Source: an uncultured bacterium
GTDB taxonomy: Bacteria; Cyanobacteriota; Vampirovibrionia; Gastranaerophilales; Gastranaerophilaceae
Length of the DNA: 27,790 nt
Assembly (NCBI GenBank): GCA_949288685.1
Contig: CASELB010000172.1
Coordinates: 1 to 27,790 of the forward strand
Reading direction: 5' to 3'
A program made the translations under genes and the position numbers. Positions 1 through 6,621 of this stretch are shown piece by piece. The notes below the pieces were generated by a model. It saw only the letters and a program-made list of their open reading frames with translations. It was not told where the DNA came from and searched no databases. The stretch's first letter is position 1. Each line of letters starts with the position of its first letter.

Positions 1-456
1 ACCCCAAGCGGTGAACCGAGTGCGAACGCTATCCCCGGGATAACTCCGCCGCCTCCGCCGGAACAGGAACCGGAACCTACACCGGAACCTACACCAACTC
101 CTACTCCTGAACCCGAGCCGGAGCCACAACCGGAGCCGGAACCTGAACCTACTCCACCTGCGCCTCAACCGGAGCCCGAACCAACTCCTGAGCCGGAACC
201 GCAGCCGGAGCCTGAGCCTAAGCCGGATCCTGAAATTAAACCAATTGACACAACACCAAAACCAAACAAAGGTGGCGGCGGTAGTGGCGGAAAACAAAAA
301 GATGTCACTCAAAAGCTGGAATCAGCAGAACAAATGGATTATGGCACCGGCGTATCGGACAGCCCAACCGCTAATACTCATGACGGCGGATGTATTAATT
401 TTGGAAGACCAGACTCCGGTTATGGGACATATAACAGAAGAAATACCGGGATGTAA
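1..456 (+). CDS. C-terminal end of a proline-rich (Pro-Glu repeat) protein, 5' truncated by window edge
   Basis: Reading frame 1 is open from the first base to a TAA at 454-456, giving 151 residues without a start codon, so the gene begins upstream of the window. Residues about 17-79 are low-complexity Pro/Glu with Thr, Gln and Lys (PEPEPTPEPTP type). A Gly-rich linker (GGGGSGG) follows, then a polar tail ending in ...GYGTYNRRNTGM with a single Cys. Such Pro-Glu stretches usually act as extended spacers in envelope or surface proteins, but no domain is visible here and the function is unknown. The repeat is more GC-rich than its surroundings because of CCG and GAG codons. A hairpin terminator follows 4 bases after the stop. 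The reading frame is well supported; the role is not. Confidence 0.8.
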   Translation, partial: TPSGEPSANAIPGITPPPPPEQEPEPTPEPTPTPTPEPEPEPQPEPEPEPTPPAPQPEPEPTPEPEPQPEPEPKPDPEIKPIDTTPKPNKGGGGSGGKQKDVTQKLESAEQMDYGTGVSDSPTANTHDGGCINFGRPDSGYGTYNRRNTGM

Positions 457-460
457 ATGG

Positions 461-490
461 AAAAAGGCTTCATAACAATGAAGCCTTTTT
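461..490. terminator. Bidirectional intrinsic terminator
   Basis: Perfect 12-bp stem AAAAAGGCTTCA / TGAAGCCTTTTT with a 6-base loop. The A-run on one side and T-run on the other let it stop transcription from both the upstream plus-strand gene and the convergent minus-strand operon that ends at 498. Confidence 0.85.
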
Positions 491-497
491 CTAATTA

Positions 498-815
498 TTA
501 ATTATTTAACCCTTTTTCATTCTGTTTTATATACTCACACTCAGCCTCAAGGCGTTTATCTTCCATAGCATCGATAAATTGTTCTATATTCTTCAAGCTG
601 CCAAGTTCAAAGCCTGTCTCCGCCAACAACACACAATCATTACAAAGGCGGTATTCATTATATTGAATAGAACCGGCAAGACACTTATACCCGCCGCAAG
701 CGTCACACACAAAAAATTCATTCACAATATCCGGATTTTCTTCAATATCATCAAGCCGCATTTGCTCCGCGACTTGCTGCATTTCCTCAACTATTTCTTC
801 TCTGGATTTTGACAT
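498..815 (-). CDS. Small zinc-ribbon-like protein, unknown function
   Basis: A 105-residue acidic protein. Residues about 37-61 hold two cysteine pairs, C-D-A-C and C-N-D-C, about 18 residues apart, which is the pattern of a four-cysteine zinc ribbon. The flanks are charged and helix-prone, with no signal peptide or membrane segment, so it is likely cytosolic. Its ATG overlaps the last base of the pdxJ stop codon (TAATG), so it is probably translated by coupling as the last gene of the murT-pdxJ operon. I do not recognise a named family. Nucleic-acid binding or a structural zinc role are both possible and neither is shown. Confidence 0.8.
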   Translation of the reverse strand: MSKSREEIVEEMQQVAEQMRLDDIEENPDIVNEFFVCDACGGYKCLAGSIQYNEYRLCNDCVLLAETGFELGSLKNIEQFIDAMEDKRLEAECEYIKQNEKGLNN

Positions 816-1525
816 TAATTTACCAGCTCCTTCATTTCAACAACTGCCTGTTTCAAACCTACAAACACAGCTCTTGAGATTATACTGTGCCCTATGTTTA
901 ATTCATAGAGGTTAGGAATTTCTTTCATTCTTTTAACATTTTGATAATTTAACCCGTGTCCCGCATTTACTGTTAACCCCAGATTTTGAGCAAAAACAGC
1001 CGCACCCTTTAAATCATCAAAAGTTTTTTGTTCCAATTCACCGCCAAATTCCTCAGAGTATCTTCCTGTATGGAGTTCAATAAATTTCGCGCCGGTTTTA
1101 GCCGCTGCAGACACCTGAGAAATATCCGGATCAATAAAAAAACTTACTTCAATACCGGCATTATGTAACGGCTCAACAAACCTGCAAGCTCTTTCAAGCT
1201 GCCCGTAAACATCCAACCCGCCTTCTGTTGTTAATTCCTGTCTTTTTTCAGGAACAATACAAACAGAATGAGGCAATATACGCAAAGCAATTTTCTGCAT
1301 TTCATCAGTCATTGCCATTTCAAGATTAAGAACCGTCCGCGGGAGTTTGCTTATCAATTCCACATCCATATCATTAATATGCCGCCTGTCCTCCCTCAAA
1401 TGGGTTGTAATACTATTTGCACCTGCATCATTACAAATTCTGGCAGCTTTCAAGACATCCGGTTCAACACCGCCCCTTGCATTTCTTAGCGTCGCAACAT
1501 GATCAATATTTACACCTAAAAGCAT
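815..1525 (-). CDS. pdxJ: Pyridoxine 5'-phosphate synthase PdxJ
   Basis: PdxJ condenses 1-deoxy-D-xylulose 5-phosphate with 3-amino-2-oxopropyl phosphate to give pyridoxine 5'-phosphate, the last ring-forming step of the DXP-dependent vitamin B6 pathway. At 236 residues it has full family length. Visible signatures: NIDHVATLRNARGG near the N terminus; HLREDRRHI with His42 and His49; Glu69 in LNLEM (equivalent of the catalytic Glu); CIVPEKRQELTTEGG; and AGHGLN near residue 190. A strong Shine-Dalgarno AGGAGG lies 6 bases before the ATG. The gene starts 9 bases after the murT stop and overlaps the next gene by one base, so it sits mid-operon. pdxA is not in the window. Confidence 0.97.
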   Translation of the reverse strand: MLLGVNIDHVATLRNARGGVEPDVLKAARICNDAGANSITTHLREDRRHINDMDVELISKLPRTVLNLEMAMTDEMQKIALRILPHSVCIVPEKRQELTTEGGLDVYGQLERACRFVEPLHNAGIEVSFFIDPDISQVSAAAKTGAKFIELHTGRYSEEFGGELEQKTFDDLKGAAVFAQNLGLTVNAGHGLNYQNVKRMKEIPNLYELNIGHSIISRAVFVGLKQAVVEMKELVN

Positions 1526-1534
1526 ATCCGCCTC

Positions 1535-2848
1535 CTATAATTTTTTCCACAGCTTATTTAATTCCAGCAAAGCCGTATAAGTCGGGAGTATCGTAATATT
1601 ATTTTCTGCAATAGTCAGCACATAGTCAATAGCTTTTTTAATATCGGGGAGAACAATTATTTTATCATCCGATACACCTGCATATTTAAGCCTAACCGCC
1701 ATATCTTCCGCCCTTAAGCCTGATACAACAACCGGTTTTTCGGAATATTTCAGTCTCTCAAAATCAGCGTCCCACAACCACGAAACATCCCGACCATCTG
1801 CGTAGTTATCATTAATTATAATTAATAAATTAGAGTCCAGATCCACACTTTTAATAACTTCACTGGCTCCTGCGGGGTTTTTAATTAGTTGTATTAAGGT
1901 TTTATGACCTCTAACATCTCTCAATTCACTTCTTCCGAACTCCGTTTTAAAATCCAAAAGCGGAGCCGCAATATTTTTAACCCCTGTTGCTTTAAGCAGA
2001 ACAATTGCGGCAAGTGCGTTATAAGCGTTAAACAAACCGACAAGCGGCACTTTAAATTCTTCATTACCAAGCCTTATTAACGAAAAGTTTTTTTCAAGTA
2101 CAACTTCTGCCTCAAAATCAGGTTCAGGACGTCTATATCCGCATTCACAATAATAGTGTCCCTGCTGTGCGTAGAATTTTTTAGTATACTTCAACACTTT
2201 TCCGCAGTGGAAATTAAAAATCTCTTCCGGAGCCAAATTCATTTTATTTCCGCTATTATCCGTAATATTTTTTATTCCGTAAAACACCGGCTTTTTATTT
2301 TTAGCATGAAGACTTGATACAAGCGGATCATCAGCATTTAAAATCAACCGAACATCCGGCATAAAGTCAATCCCTTCCTGAATTTTCTGTTTTGTAGTAT
2401 CAAGTTCACCATACCGGTCAAGCTGATCACGGAACAAATTTGTAACAACAAGATAATCAGCTTTAATAAATTTAGCGGTTTTTGAAAGATACGCTTCATC
2501 AGACTCTATAACACAGTTATCATAAACTTTGCCTGGCTCAAGAGTCAGTGCAAACGCGTTTGCAACACCGGCAAGCATATTTGCGCCTCTTGAATTAGCA
2601 ACCGGCATTTTCCCGTTAGCGCGCAATACCGAACTTATTATCCCGCAAGTCGTCGTTTTACCGTTTGTTCCGGTTACCATAATCTTATCGGATTTAATAA
2701 ACCTGACCGCATCAGACAAAAAATCCGGATAATTTTTCAAAACCAGCGTTCCTATAAAAGATGTTCCTTCACCGGCATTAGTCAATTTTATAAGTGCATA
2801 CGCACTTTTTGCCGCTAACAGTGTTATTAAGAGTTTAATATTCCGCAT
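1535..2848 (-). CDS. murT: MurT-type Mur ligase (lipid II isoglutaminyl synthase, ligase subunit)
   Basis: MurT with its partner GatD amidates the alpha-carboxyl of D-Glu in the lipid II stem peptide. Seen here: P-loop VTGTNGKTTT at about residues 58-67; Mur ligase central motifs (NLFRDQLDRYGE, LNADDP); a four-cysteine zinc insert with one Cys in FHCGK and CECG about 20 residues later; and the C-terminal domain typical of MurT, with NDNYADGRDVSWLWD. I chose the ATG at 2848 because it has GGGAG about 10 bases upstream and gives 437 residues, the usual MurT length; the frame stays open to 2914 but that adds a non-homologous hydrophobic lead. First gene of the murT-pdxJ operon. No gatD is adjacent, which is unusual. 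Confidence 0.93.
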   Translation of the reverse strand: MRNIKLLITLLAAKSAYALIKLTNAGEGTSFIGTLVLKNYPDFLSDAVRFIKSDKIMVTGTNGKTTTCGIISSVLRANGKMPVANSRGANMLAGVANAFALTLEPGKVYDNCVIESDEAYLSKTAKFIKADYLVVTNLFRDQLDRYGELDTTKQKIQEGIDFMPDVRLILNADDPLVSSLHAKNKKPVFYGIKNITDNSGNKMNLAPEEIFNFHCGKVLKYTKKFYAQQGHYYCECGYRRPEPDFEAEVVLEKNFSLIRLGNEEFKVPLVGLFNAYNALAAIVLLKATGVKNIAAPLLDFKTEFGRSELRDVRGHKTLIQLIKNPAGASEVIKSVDLDSNLLIIINDNYADGRDVSWLWDADFERLKYSEKPVVVSGLRAEDMAVRLKYAGVSDDKIIVLPDIKKAIDYVLTIAENNITILPTYTALLELNKLWKKL

Positions 2849-2870
2849 TAAAATATTCTCCCAAACGGTA

Positions 2871-2924
2871 TTTATTTTTTTTGAAAAATAAAATATAATA
2901 GCATGGTAATACAAAGAAGGACAA
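2871..2924. promoter_or_regulatory. Divergent promoter region, murT / small membrane protein
   Basis: Only 77 bases separate the two divergent starts. Plus strand: TATAAT at 2894-2899 with a poor -35 (TTTATT 2871-2876, 17-base spacer). Minus strand: TATTAT (complement of 2895-2900) with TTGTCC (complement of 2919-2924), spacer 18. The two -10 boxes overlap, so the promoters would compete. Assignment is by eye only. Confidence 0.4.
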
Positions 2925-2925
2925 C

Positions 2926-3282
2926 ATGATACTTTTTTTACTCACAATCGTATTTATTGCAGAATTAATTATTACAGGTTTTGTCATAATAAAACTTGTA
3001 GACATTGATCTTGCAATAATAGAGCTTGATGAAAAACTAAAGGCCGAAAGAAACATAGTAAAATATTCAATGTATTACTTTAAAGAAGTCACCGCCGCAT
3101 ACAAAGAACTGGTTGAAGTTACATTCCAAAATTTTGACAAAAGATATCGCAAATTAGGGGTTTCCGGAATAAAATCAACCATTATCTCTTTATTTATGCT
3201 TTTTATACCCAAAACTTACCGTAGATTTATCGACTCCACAAAACTGGGCTATAAGGTAGTCAGGTATTTATCAAAAGTTTAA
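2926..3282 (+). CDS. Small membrane-anchored protein, unknown family
   Basis: A 118-residue protein. Residues about 2-26 form one strong N-terminal membrane segment (ILFLLTIVFIAELIITGFVII). A charged helical, coiled-coil-prone stretch follows (DIDLAIIELDEKLKAERNIVKY), then a second, weaker hydrophobic patch (IISLFMLFIPKTY) and a basic C terminus. A single anchor plus helical cytoplasmic part resembles its downstream neighbours, the YtxH and YtxG-like proteins, so it probably belongs to the same functional cluster. AAGAAGG provides a ribosome site 5 bases before the ATG. I do not recognise a family and no enzymatic motif is visible. Confidence 0.75.
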   Translation: MILFLLTIVFIAELIITGFVIIKLVDIDLAIIELDEKLKAERNIVKYSMYYFKEVTAAYKELVEVTFQNFDKRYRKLGVSGIKSTIISLFMLFIPKTYRRFIDSTKLGYKVVRYLSKV

Positions 3283-3286
3283 AATA

Positions 3287-3295
3287 TGTTATAAT
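3287..3295 (+). promoter_or_regulatory. Extended -10 promoter for the YtxH-like gene at 3323
   Basis: TGtTATAAT is a perfect -10 box with the extended TG element, 28 bases before the next start codon. No good -35 is present (TTTATC at 3267-3272), as is common for extended -10 promoters. It suggests the YtxH/YtxG genes can be transcribed apart from the gene at 2926. Confidence 0.55.
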
Positions 3296-3322
3296 TGAGA
3301 AAAGAAAAGAGGAAAAAAGATT

Positions 3323-3634
3323 ATGTGCAAAGAAAAATCATCAATAGGATTTGGCATGGGACTTATTGCCGGAGTAATCGGCGGTATAATTGCAGGTATT
3401 CTGTATGCACCAAAACCGGGCGCAGAATCACGGGAAATACTTAAAAATTCCATTTGTGAATTTATAGAAAAAAATTCTCCCGCAATATCCGAAGCAAAAA
3501 AGAATGCTATTGAATCCGTTGACCTGCTTAGATATAAACTTGAAAGACAGTACAAAAAAATTAATGATAAGCTGAAGTCTATGAGAATGCAAAAAGCAAA
3601 ACAGTTGGAAACTACCGACTACGATTTTAATTAG
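3323..3634 (+). CDS. YtxH domain-containing protein
   Basis: A 103-residue protein with the YtxH architecture: a Gly/Ala-rich N-terminal membrane segment at about residues 9-30 (IGFGMGLIAGVIGGIIAGIL), the signature YAPKPGAESRE directly after it, then a charged amphipathic helix of about 60 residues. YtxH proteins are small membrane-anchored helical proteins of unknown biochemical function; Bacillus subtilis ytxH belongs to a stress-induced ytxG-ytxH-ytxJ operon. GAGG lies about 10 bases before the ATG. The YtxG-like gene follows after 11 bases and a second YtxH gene comes after that, so the pair is the conserved association with one paralogue added. Confidence 0.85.
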   Translation: MCKEKSSIGFGMGLIAGVIGGIIAGILYAPKPGAESREILKNSICEFIEKNSPAISEAKKNAIESVDLLRYKLERQYKKINDKLKSMRMQKAKQLETTDYDFN

Positions 3635-3645
3635 AAAGGATTATT

Positions 3646-4014
3646 ATGGATTTACAGCTAACACACGGTTTAGTATTTTTGACCTGGACAAGCGCCGTAA
3701 TGCTTATCCTCATCGGGATATTCGTTATAAAGGTGCTGTTTGACTTATCAAGACTTACAAACACAATGAACGATACTGCTAATATCGTAAAAACAGAGCT
3801 TGAGCCGACTTTAAAAAATGTAAACGAGACTGTGGAAATCGTTTCTACCAGAGTAAAAGAAGCTAACAATATTGTTACAAATGTTGAAAGCAAGGTAAAA
3901 GAAGCGGCAAGACAGAGTAAAAAAGTTCTTACAACGGTTGGCGGCGGCATTTTTGCGATTTCAAAACTCGCATTGCGCGGCGTTTCCAACTTTATAAAAT
4001 CAAAATTGAAATAG
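3646..4014 (+). CDS. YtxG-like (DUF948-type) membrane coiled-coil protein
   Basis: A 122-residue protein with one membrane segment (about residues 9-33) followed by a long heptad-like helix (LTNTMNDTANIVKTELEPTLKNVNETVEI) and a small Gly-rich hydrophobic patch (VGGGIFAISKLALRG) near the C terminus. The anchor followed by Asn/Thr/Val-rich coiled coil is the pattern of DUF948 proteins such as B. subtilis YtxG, and its location between two YtxH genes supports that. No catalytic residues are visible. AAAGGA precedes the ATG. It could alternatively be an unrelated single-span coiled-coil protein; the family call relies on pattern plus context. Confidence 0.7.
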   Translation: MDLQLTHGLVFLTWTSAVMLILIGIFVIKVLFDLSRLTNTMNDTANIVKTELEPTLKNVNETVEIVSTRVKEANNIVTNVESKVKEAARQSKKVLTTVGGGIFAISKLALRGVSNFIKSKLK

Positions 4015-4021
4015 TAAACTT

Positions 4022-4057
4022 TTTAGTTAGTCTTTGTGTAGAATATATTTAACTAAA
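4022..4057. repeat. Inverted repeat upstream of the second YtxH gene
   Basis: Perfect 8-bp arms TTTAGTTA (4022-4029) and TAACTAAA (4050-4057) with a 20-base AT-rich loop lie in the 82-base gap before the ATG at 4097. A -10-like TATACT sits at 4066-4071. It could be an operator or a weak attenuator; it has no T-run. Confidence 0.35.
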
Positions 4058-4096
4058 CGGTCATTTATACTAAAAAAAGAAAAGGAGAAATAAATT

Positions 4097-4369
4097 ATGT
4101 CAGTTATGAAATTTTTTGCAGGATTTGCTGTTGGTGCTGCCCTCGGTGCTTTAGCAGGAATTCTTCTTGCTCCTCAGTCCGGCGCTGAAACCAGAGAAAT
4201 GATTGGTGATGTTGCCTCTGACGTTGCTAAAAGAACAGAAGACACCGTTAAAGATATACAGAGAAAAGCTGATGACATCATTTCAGATATGCAGGCTAAG
4301 GGCGAAGAAATGATTAATAAGATTCAGGACCTTATTAAAAAGCAAAAAGACGAATTAGCTCAAAGCTAA
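4097..4369 (+). CDS. YtxH domain-containing protein (second copy)
   Basis: A 90-residue protein with a textbook YtxH N terminus: MKFFAGFAVGAALGALAGILLAPQSGAETRE. The membrane segment is small-residue rich (about residues 6-25), followed by the L-A-P-x-S-G-x-E-x-R motif and then a fully charged amphipathic helix rich in Lys, Asp and Glu. The latter half resembles LEA-like repeats (KRTEDTVKDIQRKADDI). It has its own AGGAG ribosome site and is followed at once by a strong terminator. It is shorter than, and clearly different from, the copy at 3323, so the pair is an old duplication. Confidence 0.9.
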   Translation: MSVMKFFAGFAVGAALGALAGILLAPQSGAETREMIGDVASDVAKRTEDTVKDIQRKADDIISDMQAKGEEMINKIQDLIKKQKDELAQS

Positions 4370-4391
4370 TTAAATCTTAAATTCTTTAAAC

Positions 4392-4422
4392 AAAAAAGCG
4401 CACAAAAGCAGTGCGCTTTTTT
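4392..4422 (+). terminator. Intrinsic terminator after the YtxH/YtxG cluster
   Basis: Perfect 12-bp stem AAAAAAGCGCAC / GTGCGCTTTTTT with a 7-base loop and a T-run; it starts 22 bases after the stop codon of the second YtxH gene. Confidence 0.9.
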
Positions 4423-4437
4423 CATGTTTTAACAGTA

Positions 4438-4466
4438 TTCACTTTTACCGCAAAATAATATATAAT
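4438..4466 (+). promoter_or_regulatory. Promoter of the TPR gene
   Basis: TATAAT at 4461-4466 with TTCACT (4438-4443) 17 bases upstream. The predicted transcript start is only about 13-15 bases before the ATG, just enough for the AGAGG ribosome site. Confidence 0.6.
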
Positions 4467-4486
4467 TTAACAATAAGAGGGCACTT

Positions 4487-6142
4487 ATGGTTAACTTAAT
4501 TATAATACTAGCAGCAGTTGTACTGGCTGGCGGGGCAATATATGTCCTGTACTCCTTACTGCTCTATTCCGGCTCCAAAGACCCCCATGACGAATTACAA
4601 CTTACGACCAAGAATATAATCGAACAGGTTGACGTATTATATAAGAAAAAAGAATACGCACTGCTTGAACTCTTTGCAACCAAGTACCTTGAACGTGTAC
4701 CGGGGAATTTTACTGTAAGAGAATATCTTGCAAAATCTTATTATGAAACAAAAAAAATAAATAAAGCAATAAATGAATGCATACTTCTTTTAAAGCATCT
4801 GCCCCAGAATCTTGAAGTCAGAAAACTGCTCGGAGAATGCTATGTAAAAAAAGAAATGTATATGGACGCTCTGACCCAGTTTGAAATATGCTACCAGCAA
4901 GATGAACAACAGGCAGATGTTGTAAAAAGGCTTGCAGAACTGTATAAACAGACCGATCAGATTTATTCGGCAATAAATGCTTACAAACTTTATACAGAAA
5001 TGATAGAAGAGACTCCCGAACAGGCTGAAATGTATTCAATCCTTGCAGACCTGAACGAAGCAGCAGGATACTATCCGGCAGCATTTGAAGCGTACAAGCA
5101 ACGATTAACAATTTACCCTACAGACTTTGACACAAATAAAAAACTTGCAAACCTGTATATTAAAATTAAAAATCTGCCCAAAGCACTTGAAATACTTGAA
5201 TATATGCTAACTTTCACAACAGATAACAGACAAAAAATAGGACTTTTAGACAGCGTCATTGAAATTAAATCCGAACTTGAAGATTTTGACGGAGCACTTG
5301 ATTCGGCAAACAGACTGCTTGAAATTCCGGGGGCTGATACATTCAAAACCAGAAACACAATTGCACTACTGCTTGTTAAACAAGGACGGCTGGATGAAGG
5401 TATACAAATTCTTGAAGATCTGGTAATGTTATCTCAAAATGCATACGACGTAACAATGGAACTTGCTATGGCATACCGCCAGCACAAAAACTTTAAAGCA
5501 GCACTTGAAAAGTATAAAACTCTGCTTGATGATGCCGACCAGAAAGAAGCAAAAGAAATCCGTGCCAAAATATGTGAATTGTATATTGACTGGGCAATGT
5601 ACAAAGAACGCGGCAAAAAATTTGATGATAGCGAGGCTTTAAAGTATCTTACAAATGCTATGCAATACGATGCTTTAAACCCTAAAGTCTATTATAATTT
5701 TGCAATGGTCAGTATGAAGAACGGAAATTATAATGATGCCGTTATGTATCTGTTGAAAGCAATTGAATTTGAAAAGGAAGAGGCTGAATCCTGTGAATAT
5801 TATATCAAACTTGCAGAATGCCACCATCAATTAGGAAATGTCTTTGAAGAAAAGAAAGCCCTTTCGGATTTATTAAGCATTGATGATGAAAACGCTGTTG
5901 GTCACATGAAAATGGGTATCCTATATCATTCGCAACAGGATATTAAAAATGCCGAAGATTCACTTATAAAAGCGATTTCTATTGACGACTCATTAATAGA
6001 TGCTAAATATTATCTGGCTCTAATCTACGAAACGCACGATAAAGAAAGAGCAAATAAACTTTATCAGGAAATTCTTGAACAAGACCCGACATACAAAAAT
6101 GCACGGCTTGCTCTTACAGAAATAAGTATTCAGGATAATTAA
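4487..6142 (+). CDS. Membrane-anchored tetratricopeptide repeat protein
   Basis: A 551-residue protein. Residues about 3-28 form a single N-terminal membrane anchor (VNLIIILAAVVLAGGAIYVLY). From about residue 38 to the end there are successive 34-residue helix pairs with TPR signatures such as AIDECILLLKHLP-like units, ALTQFEICYQQD, AINAYKLYTEM, AAFEAYKQRLTIYPTD, ALEILEYML, ALDSANRLL, YNDAVMYLLKAIEFE and AEDSLIKAISIDDS; I judge about ten repeats. TPRs make protein-protein scaffolds and no enzymatic domain is present, so an assembly or adaptor role at the membrane is likely. It has its own promoter and is monocistronic, converging with the gene at 6145 with only 2 bases between stops. Partners are unknown. 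Confidence 0.9.
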   Translation: MVNLIIILAAVVLAGGAIYVLYSLLLYSGSKDPHDELQLTTKNIIEQVDVLYKKKEYALLELFATKYLERVPGNFTVREYLAKSYYETKKINKAINECILLLKHLPQNLEVRKLLGECYVKKEMYMDALTQFEICYQQDEQQADVVKRLAELYKQTDQIYSAINAYKLYTEMIEETPEQAEMYSILADLNEAAGYYPAAFEAYKQRLTIYPTDFDTNKKLANLYIKIKNLPKALEILEYMLTFTTDNRQKIGLLDSVIEIKSELEDFDGALDSANRLLEIPGADTFKTRNTIALLLVKQGRLDEGIQILEDLVMLSQNAYDVTMELAMAYRQHKNFKAALEKYKTLLDDADQKEAKEIRAKICELYIDWAMYKERGKKFDDSEALKYLTNAMQYDALNPKVYYNFAMVSMKNGNYNDAVMYLLKAIEFEKEEAESCEYYIKLAECHHQLGNVFEEKKALSDLLSIDDENAVGHMKMGILYHSQQDIKNAEDSLIKAISIDDSLIDAKYYLALIYETHDKERANKLYQEILEQDPTYKNARLALTEISIQDN

Positions 6143-6144
6143 AG

Positions 6145-6579
6145 CTACATTAATTCAAAAAGTTTTCTTACAAACTTTGGCAGACCTTTTGTTTTCTCGC
6201 CAAGTTTATCATTTTGTTTAACCATTTTTAAAATGACATCTTCGCCGCTTTTAAAGTCACGTATAACTGTTATGGTTTCTGTATTTGAAACAATTTTTTT
6301 ATTACGGCTTTTTACAATACTTACTTTTCCTGATTTTTTTTGAGCAACTATTTCTTCATTATTTTGTGTCTGCATATACAAAGATAATGAACTGTCATTT
6401 TTCTTTTCCTTATAAAATTTTGTTCCGTTAGGAGTTATACCCAGCATCTCTTCGGGTTCATGTTTTATAACGGCACTATAACCGTGAAATTTTGAGCCAT
6501 CCGGTCTTTGTCCTGCATAAGATTTTTGCAGACACAACAAACGGCGCGGAAGCGGATTATTAAGTTTGGGGATTTTCAT
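6145..6579 (-). CDS. Conserved-looking hypothetical protein
   Basis: A 144-residue basic, Lys-rich protein without signal peptide, membrane segment or cysteine motif (one Cys near the N terminus). The middle (QTQNNEEIVAQKKSGKVSIVKSRNKKIVSNTETITVIRDF) reads as alternating beta-strand residues and the C terminus is basic and helical. AGGAG lies about 11 bases before the ATG. It starts 42 bases after the TolC-like gene in the same direction and could be the last gene of the efflux operon, although a TATAAT on the minus strand (complement of 6621-6626) may give it its own promoter. I do not recognise it. Confidence 0.7.
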   Translation of the reverse strand: MKIPKLNNPLPRRLLCLQKSYAGQRPDGSKFHGYSAVIKHEPEEMLGITPNGTKFYKEKKNDSSLSLYMQTQNNEEIVAQKKSGKVSIVKSRNKKIVSNTETITVIRDFKSGEDVILKMVKQNDKLGEKTKGLPKFVRKLFELM

Positions 6580-6621
6580 GTATATAAACTCCTTTTCTAT
6601 ACTCTAATAATACAATAAAAA

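Noticed and set aside
50..240. Repeated GAGCCGGAACC-type units as a possible CRISPR or tandem DNA repeat array
   Set aside because: They are in frame codons of a Pro-Glu repeat protein, with no spacers.
2849..2914. N-terminal extension of murT to 2914
   Set aside because: It would overlap the divergent promoter region, lacks a ribosome site and exceeds the family length; ATG 2848 has GGGAG.
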